Below, piece by piece: positions 17,433-25,395 of a stretch of DNA of 64,000 nucleotides; the stretch's first letter is position 1; every line of letters starts with the position of its first letter. Source of the DNA: Bacillota bacterium. GTDB lineage: Bacteria; Bacillota; Clostridia; Acetivibrionales; Acetivibrionaceae. Location: assembly GCA_023421115.1 (NCBI GenBank), contig JAEZUI010000193.1:1-64000 (forward strand). The letters run 5' to 3'. A program made the translations under genes and the position numbers. Below the pieces are notes generated by a model, which searched no databases, was not told the DNA's origin, and was given only the letters and a program-made list of their open reading frames with translations.

Positions 17433-20400
17433 ATGTCAAGAACTAAACAAGCTATGGACGGCAATACAGCTGCTGCACATGTAGCGTATGCTTTTACTGA
17501 TGTTGCTGCCATTTATCCAATTACACCTTCAAGCCCAATGGCTGACTTTGTCGACCAATGGTCTGCTGCAGGTAGGGAAAATATTTTCGGTAATCAAGTT
17601 AAAGTTGTTGAGCTTCAGTCTGAAGCTGGGGCTGCAGGAACTGTTCACGGTTCTCTTGCTGCTGGTGCTTTAACTTCAACATTTACGGCTTCACAGGGAC
17701 TTCTTCTTATGATTCCTAATATGTATAAAATTGCTGGGGAATTGCTTCCTAGTGTATTTCATGTGTCAGCGCGTACTGTAGCTACACATGCTTTAAACAT
17801 CTTTGGTGATCACAGTGACGTTTATTCTTGTCGTCAGACAGGTTTTGCAATGTTAGCTGAATCAAATCCTCAAGAAGTTATGGACTTAAGTGCAGTTGCA
17901 CACCTTGCTACAATTGAAGGTAAAGTTCCTTTTATTAGTTTCTTTGACGGTTTCCGTACATCCCATGAAATGCAAAAAATTGACGTATGGAATTATTCAG
18001 ATCTAAAAGAAATGTGCAATATGGATGCAGTAAAAGCTTTCCGTGAAAATGCATTAAATCCTGAGAATCCAAAAATGCGTGGTTCACATGAGAATGGAGA
18101 TATATTCTTCCAACATCGTGAAGCATGTAATACCACTTATGATAAATTACCTGCTATTGTTGAGAAATACATGGCAAAAGTAAATGAAAAGCTTGGCACA
18201 AATTATGATCTATTCAACTATTATGGAGCTCCAGATGCTGATCGTGTTATTGTTGCAATGGGATCTTTCTGTGATGTGACAGAGGAAGTTGTAGATTACT
18301 TAAATGCTGCCGGAGAGAAAGTTGGACTTATCAAGGTTCGTCTATATCGTCCTTGGGTTTCAAGCAGTCTTCTTAAGGTTATTCCTAAGACAGTTAAGAA
18401 AATTGCAGTACTTGATCGTACAAAAGAGCCTGGAGCATTAGCTGAACCACTTTACCTTGATGTTGTGTCAACACTCCGTGAAGCAGGACTTAATGATATA
18501 GTGGTAACAAACGGTCGTTATGGTCTTGGTTCTAAGGATACTCCTCCATCTTCAGTATTTGCTGTTTATACAGAACTTAAGAAGGATGCTCCTAAGTCAC
18601 GTTTTACTATAGGTATAGTAGATGATGTTACAAACTTAAGTTTACCGGAAGTTAAGCCTGCTCCTATTACAGCTGCTGCTGGTACAGTAGAGTGTAAGTT
18701 CTGGGGTCTTGGTGGAGACGGTACTGTAGGTGCAAACAAGAATTCCACGAAGATTATCGGTGACCATACAGATAAATATATTCAGGCATATTTCCAATAT
18801 GATTCAAAGAAAACCGGTGGTGTAACCATTTCTCACTTAAGATTTGGAGATAAGCCAATTAGAAGTCCTTATTATATAAATCAGGCTGATTTTGTTGCAT
18901 GCCATAATCCGTCATATGTTCTTAAAGGCTTCAAAATGGTTCAGGATGTTAAGCCGGGCGGAATTTTCATGATTAACTGCCAGTGGTCTGATGATGAGTT
19001 GTCCACTAAATTGAACGCTGCTGCTAAGAAATATATTGCAGATAACAATGTTCAGCTGTATACAATAAATGCTATTGATAAAGCAATTGAAATTGGTATG
19101 GGTAAACGTACCAATACAATTCTTCAATCTGCTTTCTTTAAATTGGCAAAGGTAATGCCGATTGATGATGCTATAAAATACATGAAAGATGCTGCAAAGA
19201 AGTCCTATGGTAAGAAGGGTGATGCAATTGTTGAAATGAACTATAAAGCAATTGACGCCGGTGTAACTGCACTTCATAAAGTAGAAGTCCCAGCTTCATG
19301 GTCAAATCCTGAAGCAGATTCTGCAGCTCCCGAACTTGTTGGTCGTCCTGAAACAGTTAAAATGGTTAAAGAACTTATGAATCCAATTGCATTAATGGAT
19401 GGTGATAGTCTTCCTGTATCTGCCTTCAAAGATATTGCGGATGGTGAATTTGAGCATGGTGCGTCTGCTTATGAAAAGCGTGCTACTGCGGTAACTGTTC
19501 CTGAGTGGTATCCAGAAAAATGTATCCAGTGTAATAGCTGTGCATTTGTTTGTTCACATGCAACAATTCGTCCATTTATGTTGAGTGAGGAGGAAGTAAA
19601 AGCGGCTCCTTCAAATATTAAACTTGCTGATACAAAGCCAAAGGCCAGTGAGTACAAATTTACAATGAGTGTAACTCCTATGGATTGTATGGGTTGTGGG
19701 GAATGTATTACGGTATGTCCTAAAGATGCTATAAGGATGGTACCACAAGAATCACAACTTCATGAGCAGCCTGTATTTGATTACCTTGTTGCTAATGTAG
19801 GTAAGAAACCTGGAGTGCCAGCTGAAACTACTGCAAAAGGATCTCAGTTTAATCAGCCTCTTCTTGAGTTCTCAGGAAGTTGTGCAGGATGTGCTGAAAC
19901 TTCTTACGCTCGCTTAGTTACACAATTGTTTGGTGAGCAAATGTATATATCAAATGCTACTGGTTGTTCTTCTATATGGGGAGGCCCTGCTGCTACAAGT
20001 CCATATACAGTAAACAAGGATTCACAAAAGGGTCCTGCTTGGGCAAACTCTTTATTTGAAGATAATGCAGAGCATGGATTTGGTATGTATCTTGGACAGA
20101 AAGTTATTAGGGATCAAGCAATCGATAAACTTGATAAACTTGCTGTTTCAGAAAAAGCCTCTGCTGAATTGAAAGCTACTATTTCTAAGTTTATAGAAAC
20201 TAAGGAAAGTACAAAAGAAAATACACCGGCAACTGAGGCATTGGTTGTTGAGCTTGAAAAGGCTTCTAAGGCAGGTTGTGAAACTGCTAAAGAAGTTCTT
20301 GAGAAGAAACAATATCTTGCTAAGAAATCAGTTTGGATTTTTGGTGGTGATGGCTGGGCATATGATATAGGCTTTGGTGGTCTTGACCATGTAATTGCTA

Positions 20401-20978
20401 CAGGTGAAAATGTAAATATAATGGTGTTTGACACAGAGATGTATTCAAATACAGGTGGTCAGGCATCTAAAGCTTCAACTATAGGAGAGGTTTGTCAGTT
20501 TGCTGCTTCAGGAAAAGAAATTGGCAAGAAGAATCTTGCTGAAATAGCTATGAGCTATGGTTATGTTTATGTAGCACAAATAGCACTTGGTGCTAGTCCG
20601 GCTCAGACTATTAAGGTTATAGCTGAAGCAGAAGCTTACAATGGACCATCATTAATTATTGCATATGCTCCTTGTGAACTTCATGGAGTAAAAGGCGGAA
20701 TGAATCACTGTCAGGACGAAATGAAGAAAGCTGTTGCTTCCGGTTACTGGAATCTCTTCTCCTTCAATCCTGCTCTTAAGGCAGAAGGTAAGAATCCGTT
20801 TACGTTATCATCTAAGCCAGGTGATGGAACTTACCAGGAATTTTTGAATAACGAGACACGTTTTACACGTTTGGCTCGTGCGTTCCCAGAACGTGCTGAA
20901 AAGCTCTTTAAGGAATCTGAAAAGGCTGCTATAGAGCGTTATGAGCATTTGTTAAAACTAGTAGAACTTTATAAATAG
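17433..20978 (+). CDS. nifJ: Pyruvate:ferredoxin (flavodoxin) oxidoreductase, single chain
   Basis: 1181 residues, the normal length of homodimeric PFOR. All domains fused in one chain are present: alpha-like start (GNTAAAHVAYAFTDVAAIYPITPSSP), gamma-like middle (KFWGLGGDGTVGANKNS), two 4Fe-4S motifs near residue 696 (CIQCNSCAFVC) and 752 (CMGCGECITVC), then the beta part with CAGC, ATGCSSIWGG and TPP-binding GDGWAYDIG...SNTGGQ. It turns pyruvate and CoA into acetyl-CoA, CO2 and reduced ferredoxin, the main route to acetate, ethanol and H2 in clostridia. CGT arginine codons and GCT/GGT are favoured, unlike the neighbouring por genes, suggesting very high expression. GGGGG precedes the ATG. 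Confidence 0.97.
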   Translation: MSRTKQAMDGNTAAAHVAYAFTDVAAIYPITPSSPMADFVDQWSAAGRENIFGNQVKVVELQSEAGAAGTVHGSLAAGALTSTFTASQGLLLMIPNMYKIAGELLPSVFHVSARTVATHALNIFGDHSDVYSCRQTGFAMLAESNPQEVMDLSAVAHLATIEGKVPFISFFDGFRTSHEMQKIDVWNYSDLKEMCNMDAVKAFRENALNPENPKMRGSHENGDIFFQHREACNTTYDKLPAIVEKYMAKVNEKLGTNYDLFNYYGAPDADRVIVAMGSFCDVTEEVVDYLNAAGEKVGLIKVRLYRPWVSSSLLKVIPKTVKKIAVLDRTKEPGALAEPLYLDVVSTLREAGLNDIVVTNGRYGLGSKDTPPSSVFAVYTELKKDAPKSRFTIGIVDDVTNLSLPEVKPAPITAAAGTVECKFWGLGGDGTVGANKNSTKIIGDHTDKYIQAYFQYDSKKTGGVTISHLRFGDKPIRSPYYINQADFVACHNPSYVLKGFKMVQDVKPGGIFMINCQWSDDELSTKLNAAAKKYIADNNVQLYTINAIDKAIEIGMGKRTNTILQSAFFKLAKVMPIDDAIKYMKDAAKKSYGKKGDAIVEMNYKAIDAGVTALHKVEVPASWSNPEADSAAPELVGRPETVKMVKELMNPIALMDGDSLPVSAFKDIADGEFEHGASAYEKRATAVTVPEWYPEKCIQCNSCAFVCSHATIRPFMLSEEEVKAAPSNIKLADTKPKASEYKFTMSVTPMDCMGCGECITVCPKDAIRMVPQESQLHEQPVFDYLVANVGKKPGVPAETTAKGSQFNQPLLEFSGSCAGCAETSYARLVTQLFGEQMYISNATGCSSIWGGPAATSPYTVNKDSQKGPAWANSLFEDNAEHGFGMYLGQKVIRDQAIDKLDKLAVSEKASAELKATISKFIETKESTKENTPATEALVVELEKASKAGCETAKEVLEKKQYLAKKSVWIFGGDGWAYDIGFGGLDHVIATGENVNIMVFDTEMYSNTGGQASKASTIGEVCQFAASGKEIGKKNLAEIAMSYGYVYVAQIALGASPAQTIKVIAEAEAYNGPSLIIAYAPCELHGVKGGMNHCQDEMKKAVASGYWNLFSFNPALKAEGKNPFTLSSKPGDGTYQEFLNNETRFTRLARAFPERAEKLFKESEKAAIERYEHLLKLVELYK

Positions 20979-20996
20979 TATTTATCTATAAATAGG

Positions 20997-21030
20997 ATAT
21001 GCCACACTAATAATTAGTGTGGCATATTTT
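20997..21030 (+). terminator. Terminator of nifJ
   Basis: A long stem ATATGCCACACTAA / TTAGTGTGGCATAT is followed by TTTTA. It lies 18 bases past the stop codon. Confidence 0.9.
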
Positions 21031-21130
21031 AGGTTGTTTCTAAAAGACTTTGCAAGTGCCATTTCAAAAAATTGATCTAGGGTTTGCGACATTAAAATTT
21101 TATAGGTTATTCTTTGAAATGCTTTTTCCA
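21031..21130. repeat. Family A repeat, divergent partial copy
   Basis: It starts aggttgtttctaaaagactt and contains tgccatttcaaaaaa and ttataggttattctttgaaatg, all pieces of family A ends. The central paired hairpins are missing. A shorter relative of the same left end lies at 30993-31032. Bases 21131-21309 hold nothing else I can identify. Confidence 0.5.
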
Positions 21131-21309
21131 ATATATTTAGTATTTTTTAAAGGTTAAAAAATACTAAAGCCCCTAAATGAAGTTTATTATAGAGAAATGT
21201 GAGGGGCTATGAAAGAGCTTAAAGTGCATTAAAAATTGTTTTATAATGTAGATTAATACTAAGATGCACAGCCTTGTAAGACAATTATTTATGAAGAATG
21301 CAAGTCTAA

Positions 21310-21453
21310 TTAGAGAGAAGTGTATATTTTATTGTATTTGTGAATTGTTTTTGGAGCATTGGGTTGGTAGAAAAAAAACCAAGATGCTGTACTCACAGAA
21401 AAAACAGCAAGTGTAGTTAAAATAACTGCAATTGCCTCAAGTAATTTTTTCAT
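21310..21453 (-). CDS. AgrD-like cyclic lactone autoinducer peptide precursor
   Basis: A 47-residue open frame with ATG at 21453 behind AGGGGG (10-base spacing). It has the full AgrD plan: an amphipathic basic start (MKKLLEAIAVI), a hydrophobic middle, a small-residue stretch ending in Ser24, an aromatic ring segment S-W-F-F-F-Y, then Q-P-N-A-P-K and a charged tail. In AgrD a Cys or Ser links its side chain to a downstream carboxylate; here the only candidate is Ser24, so a lactone rather than a thiolactone is expected. No AgrB protease with its His/Cys pair is visible in the window. The upstream membrane gene resembles an AgrC sensor domain. Confidence 0.7.
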   Translation of the reverse strand: MKKLLEAIAVILTTLAVFSVSTASWFFFYQPNAPKTIHKYNKIYTSL

Positions 21454-21505
21454 TTCAATTGTACCCCCTAATTTTTGTATTACTATATTATTGTATATAT
21501 ATAAT

Positions 21506-21650
21506 TCTTCTTAAAAAAGTTTGCTGTTTAGCAAACTTTTGCGCTGAAAGTCTTATAGAGTAATAGTCATAAGACACTTTTTGAGAAGATATTGTTCCTC
21601 TGTTTGCCGCAGCTGAATTTACTACTTTGATTGCAACTTCCGCAGCGGTA
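21506..21650. repeat. Family C hairpin repeat, copy 1
   Basis: Arms ttcttcttaaaaaagt and actttttgagaaga enclose an 80-base hairpin. A conserved tail follows, containing aatttactactttgattgca and a cttccgc motif. The tail ends just past the stop of the minus-strand membrane gene. The same layout recurs at 32708. Confidence 0.65.
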
Positions 21651-21668
21651 TATTTATTAAATTTTAAC

Positions 21669-22508
21669 TTATATTTTCTTTGTTTGTAAATGCGTTTTAA
21701 GGCTCTCTATAGCATCCTTTGCCTCGTTTATATTTTCTTCTTTCATAAGATTAGAGATATACTCTAAATTTTGCAAAAATTCATTATTATTTAGTCTACT
21801 TTTGTTTCTAAAATAATCAGTTGTATTTTTTACAGCTAAAGTAAGGATTACAGTTACAAAAAGAGTTAAATATATGTTTATTCTAATTAAAAAGCCATCT
21901 ATAGATAAAACTTCATTTGGGTTATCGAAAACCATTATTTGAGTCAATAGGAAAGCTAAAAAGATTAATGTTCCTATAGATAAAACATAGACTATAAGTT
22001 GTATATAGTATTCTCTTTTTTTTATATCCTTGTTTTCTAGATCAATTATTCTAATATTGAATTTATATGACACAAATATTAAAGCTAGCTGAAGCAATCG
22101 GGTTGGTAAAGAAAGAAGAAACAGTAAGCCTATATTTGAGTAAATGTTATCAATACTATTAGCTATAAAAGGTTGAACAAGTGAAAGCCATATTACCTCT
22201 GTAGCAATCTGTATTGCAAGTCCGAATATTGAAGCTATGATTGATTCGTATAGCTTAAGTTTTAATATAAATATAAAGAGCAAAGGTGTAATTAATACAT
22301 ATACTAAAAAACTTTCCTCACCAGATACTCTATTGTGTAAATAACAAGATAATGTTGCAGAGATTATCGCATAGATAAAAATCCTTATTATATTTTTTTT
22401 GTCTTCTTTCAAATAAGAAAACTTTCCTATTGTTAGGATGCTTAGTATTCCAGCTAAAAACGACTCAGGAAAACTGATTAATATAAAACTTAAATATGAG
22501 TTACCCAT
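21669..22508 (-). CDS. AgrC-like membrane sensor without kinase domain
   Basis: About 279 residues with six to seven membrane helices over residues 1-225, the layout of AgrC/ComD-type peptide sensors. The C-terminal helix LNNNEFLQNLEYISNLMKEENINEAKDAIE aligns with the phospho-acceptor hairpin of such kinases (pattern RHDFxNHLxxI...LxxEGxxEEAxxYI), but the His is Asn, the NH is QN, and the ATPase domain is missing altogether. So it cannot phosphorylate in the usual way. It lacks the AgrB catalytic pattern. I chose ATG 22508 (AAGGG at a 10-base spacing) over GTG 22517. It lies between the AgrD-like peptide and an XRE regulator on one strand. The relation to AgrC is inferred by eye. Confidence 0.6.
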   Translation of the reverse strand: MGNSYLSFILISFPESFLAGILSILTIGKFSYLKEDKKNIIRIFIYAIISATLSCYLHNRVSGEESFLVYVLITPLLFIFILKLKLYESIIASIFGLAIQIATEVIWLSLVQPFIANSIDNIYSNIGLLFLLSLPTRLLQLALIFVSYKFNIRIIDLENKDIKKREYYIQLIVYVLSIGTLIFLAFLLTQIMVFDNPNEVLSIDGFLIRINIYLTLFVTVILTLAVKNTTDYFRNKSRLNNNEFLQNLEYISNLMKEENINEAKDAIESLKTHLQTKKI

Positions 22509-22608
22509 AGTTAACACACCCTTATATTAGTTATTATACATAGATGATACAAAAAATCAAATATTTCCTAAATAATATTGCAATTGTTCATTGTAGATTG
22601 TAAACATG

Positions 22609-23328
22609 TCATTTGTATGATTCGATTTCGTTTGCAATGGTCTGTATAATAAGACTCAACGTATGTGGACTGATGCCTTTCTTTTTGGCTTCTAGTACAG
22701 CATTTAGATATGGTTGATTTTCTTTATCTATTGTAAACTGCTTTATGTTATTAGGTAAATTTGAAAATCTTATATATTCATTACTAAACTGTTCACAGGC
22801 CGATTTTAATAAATTTTCCATAAACTTTTTCTTCTCATCTAAGAGGGTTTCTTCAGTATTATATTTAAACCAAAAATCGGTGCTTACTTGAACATATTTA
22901 CTCAAAATATTTATAGTGCCGGGAAATGGCTGTATGTCTCCTTTTAAGTAACTTTTAATTTGTTCAGACATTATTCGGTATCCAGTTTTCTCATAGATAT
23001 CCTTTGATAGCTCTTCTATCTCCATGTTACCCATTACCAGCTTTAAATTGTTTGCGAATATAGACAAATCAAATTTTCTCGTAAAATTATGGTCATCATT
23101 TAAATAACCTGCAGTTTTCATAAGTTCTTCATAAGGGTAGTTGTATGCTTTAGATATTATCTTCAGCATCTCCGGCTTGGGATTTGAGTCTTTCCCAGTT
23201 CGAGGATCCTTACCTTTTTCCAAGATACTTAAATATGAGTAACTAATACCCATGTTTTTAGCTGCTTGTCTTATTGACCAATTTTTACTTAATCTTATTT
23301 CCCGGAAAAGTTTACCTAAATCACTCAC
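22609..23328 (-). CDS. Transcriptional regulator with two XRE helix-turn-helix domains
   Basis: 239 residues. The first HTH is clear at residues 5-70 (LFREIRLSKNWSIRQAAKNMGISYSYLSILEKG). A second, more divergent one lies at about 95-155 (LKLVMGNMEIEELSKDIYEKTGYRIMSEQIKSYLKGD...STDFWFKYN). The remaining helices have no obvious ligand domain. The start is GTG 23328 with AAGGTG five bases before. It is the first gene of a possible three-gene unit with the AgrC-like and AgrD-like genes 100 and 1150 bases downstream, and may control that unit; this is inference from neighbourhood. Confidence 0.85.
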   Translation of the reverse strand: MSDLGKLFREIRLSKNWSIRQAAKNMGISYSYLSILEKGKDPRTGKDSNPKPEMLKIISKAYNYPYEELMKTAGYLNDDHNFTRKFDLSIFANNLKLVMGNMEIEELSKDIYEKTGYRIMSEQIKSYLKGDIQPFPGTINILSKYVQVSTDFWFKYNTEETLLDEKKKFMENLLKSACEQFSNEYIRFSNLPNNIKQFTIDKENQPYLNAVLEAKKKGISPHTLSLIIQTIANEIESYK

Positions 23329-23618
23329 TGAATCACCTTAATTATCAATTTGCTACTCAACAATAATATACAACCTTTTACATCTATTGTAAAGTGAAGG
23401 CAATAAAAAAAGGAATAATTTTAATTTATAAACCTTATTTATTAAAATATGGTGATATATTAGTTTGGAAGCATAAATTATGTGTTATATGTTGACATAT
23501 ATGTAAGCTTGAGTTAAACTGTGTACGGTAAGGATAAAACAAATTTCTTTCAGGCAATCACAAAAATATTTATTAAATAATTTTAGTTAAAATATATATG
23601 GAAGGATGATTATTAAAA

Positions 23619-23885
23619 ATGACGTATGCAAAGATAAGGCTTCTCAGTGAATCAGTTAAATTTATTGAAGTATGTCAAGGGAATGTGTTAAATGGGAAAA
23701 TTAATATTTATACTTATACATTACTTTCAGATATAAAAATTGACTTTTTAAAAAATTTTCTGATAAAAGAAATGTATGATATATATATTGATAGAGATTT
23801 TTTAAACAGAATAAAAAAACTTTTTACAATAAATTACTTAATAAAATGTAGAAGATTTTCGGATGTAAAAAAGGATATTCATTAA
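23619..23885 (+). CDS. Small hypothetical protein
   Basis: 88 residues, not recognised. The sequence is rich in Ile, Lys, Phe and Asp, has no Cys cluster, one Cys at residue 19 and one near 77, and no clear membrane helix. GGAAGGATG precedes the ATG, and a T-rich hairpin follows about 45 bases after the stop, which supports a real transcript. Base use is even poorer in GC than in its neighbours. It lies divergent from the XRE regulator. Confidence 0.45.
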   Translation: MTYAKIRLLSESVKFIEVCQGNVLNGKINIYTYTLLSDIKIDFLKNFLIKEMYDIYIDRDFLNRIKKLFTINYLIKCRRFSDVKKDIH

Positions 23886-23927
23886 ATCAGTTAAATATAT
23901 TTTCATTATTACAAAGAAAAATTTATT

Positions 23928-23972
23928 AACCTTGATAAGGATTTATATCATAGACCTTAATAAGGTTTTTTT
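23928..23972 (+). terminator. Terminator-like hairpin after the small ORF
   Basis: AACCTT (23928-23933) can pair with AAGGTT (23962-23967), followed by a run of T; a shorter ACCTT/AAGGT pairing is also possible. The long T-run is the better evidence. Confidence 0.5.
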
Positions 23973-23995
23973 TATATATTGAATGTATTTTACAT

Positions 23996-24171
23996 TAGGC
24001 CATTTCAAGAAATAACCTATACAATATTAAGTCCTAGAGCCCACCGTGAAAGCTTAAAAGCTTCCAAACAGAAGAACATTATTTAGCTACGTAAAAAAAA
24101 GTAAATCAAATTTTTTGAGTGGGCAGTTGACTAGTTGTTTTTTGAATCACTTTATTTTTGAAATAGCCTAA
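23996..24171. repeat. Family A repeat, full copy
   Basis: It begins taggccatttcaagaaataacc, carries the hairpin aaagcttaaaagcttcc and the core cagaagaacattatttagcta, and ends near gaatcac with an extra aaatagccta end attached. It fills most of the gap between the small ORF and the cotS-like gene. Confidence 0.75.
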
Positions 24172-24259
24172 TCAAATTTTAAAAAAAATTCTAGCAGTCG
24201 TTTTATTTGCATATATTTAGATTAATGGGCTGTACCAATAAAGTGGAGGTCAAATTACA

Positions 24260-25246
24260 ATGAGTGATATACGGAATGAGATGTCGCAAGCGTATGATTT
24301 TACAGTAACAAATATTATTCCTTTTAAGGATTTTTTTATTGTTGACAGTTCGGCAGGTAAAAAAGTTTTACGGAAATTAAATTTTTCTCCAGAGAGAATA
24401 TGGTTTATTCATGGAGCTAAGGAACATTTATTCACGAATAATTTTTGCAATATTGATAGATTTATTTGTAATAGAGAAGGACTTCCGTATATAAACATTG
24501 ATGGCATATATTATGCTGTTACTGATTCTGTACAAGGTAGGGAATGTGATCTTGACAAAAGGGAGGACGTAATAAAAGCTTCAAAAGTTCTTGCACAAAT
24601 GCACAGTTCCTCAAGGGGATATGTGCCACCTGAGAAATGCTTGATTAAAGATGACTTAGGAAATCTCCCAGCTCAATTTATAAGGAGACTAGAAGAGATA
24701 AAGAGAGTAAAAAAAGCAGCACATAAAGAAAAAGGAAATCTTGATTATTTAATATTAAAACATATTGATTACTTTTATAGTTTGGGTGAAGATGCAGTTA
24801 AACTAATTACAGATTCAAAATATAAAGAGCTAGTTGAAAAAACACGAAAAGAAAAGCTGTTTTGTCACCATGATTATACACACAGTAATATAATTATAGG
24901 CAATAATGAAACATCAATTATCAACTTTAGTTTATGTAGTTTTGAATTGAAGGTTTATGACATAGCAAACCTGTTGAGGCGCAAAATGAGAAAATGTTGC
25001 TGGGACATAAAAGAGGCAAAAGTTATAATTGATGCATATAAGTCAGTGGAACCTATATCGGAAGAGGAATTTATTGTTATGAAAATAATGCTTCAATTTC
25101 CTCAAAAGTTTTGGAGAGTCGTAAATAAGTATTATAATAGCAGAAGATGCTGGAGAGATAAGACTTTTGAGAAAAAGTTTTTAGAAGTTATAGATGAAAT
25201 TGAACATCATAGAAAATTCCTTGATAATTATAATTCTTTGTATTAG
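24260..25246 (+). CDS. CotS-like spore coat protein / APH-fold pseudokinase
   Basis: 328 residues of the CotS/YutH branch of the aminoglycoside-phosphotransferase fold, a family found in spore coats. A weak N-lobe (FFIVDSSAGKKVLRKL) is followed by the catalytic-loop motif CHHDYTHSNIII near residues 200-211, which keeps HxDxxxxN. The metal-binding aspartate of the usual VIDFD motif is changed: IINFSLCSFEL. The late YDIANLLRR and the CCWD and FPQKFWRVVNKYY segments are also CotS-like. GGAGG precedes the ATG. It is a single gene. The loss of the metal Asp suggests a structural role, though this is inference. Confidence 0.8.
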   Translation: MSDIRNEMSQAYDFTVTNIIPFKDFFIVDSSAGKKVLRKLNFSPERIWFIHGAKEHLFTNNFCNIDRFICNREGLPYINIDGIYYAVTDSVQGRECDLDKREDVIKASKVLAQMHSSSRGYVPPEKCLIKDDLGNLPAQFIRRLEEIKRVKKAAHKEKGNLDYLILKHIDYFYSLGEDAVKLITDSKYKELVEKTRKEKLFCHHDYTHSNIIIGNNETSIINFSLCSFELKVYDIANLLRRKMRKCCWDIKEAKVIIDAYKSVEPISEEEFIVMKIMLQFPQKFWRVVNKYYNSRRCWRDKTFEKKFLEVIDEIEHHRKFLDNYNSLY

Positions 25247-25321
25247 GTGATTTCAAAGTTTTCTTTGGAATCACCTGATACAAACAAATTGAAGCGCTAG
25301 GAATATTTAAACTAACAAGGT

Positions 25322-25369
25322 AGGGAGCGAAAATATAGCTAGATTTATATTTATATTTTCGTTATCCCT
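25322..25369. terminator. Hairpin between cotS-like gene and fhs
   Basis: CGAAAATATA (25328-25337) pairs with TATATTTTCG (25352-25361), flanked by AGGGA/TCCCT. It lies between two convergent genes and may end both. Next to it, at 25246-25280, is a short palindromic scrap of family A ends. Confidence 0.45.
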
Positions 25370-25395
25370 TAGTAAAACAAGGAAAATTCACCGTA

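Noticed and set aside
21669..22508. AgrB peptidase
   Set aside because: The paired catalytic His and Cys of AgrB are missing; the C-terminal helix looks like a kinase hairpin.
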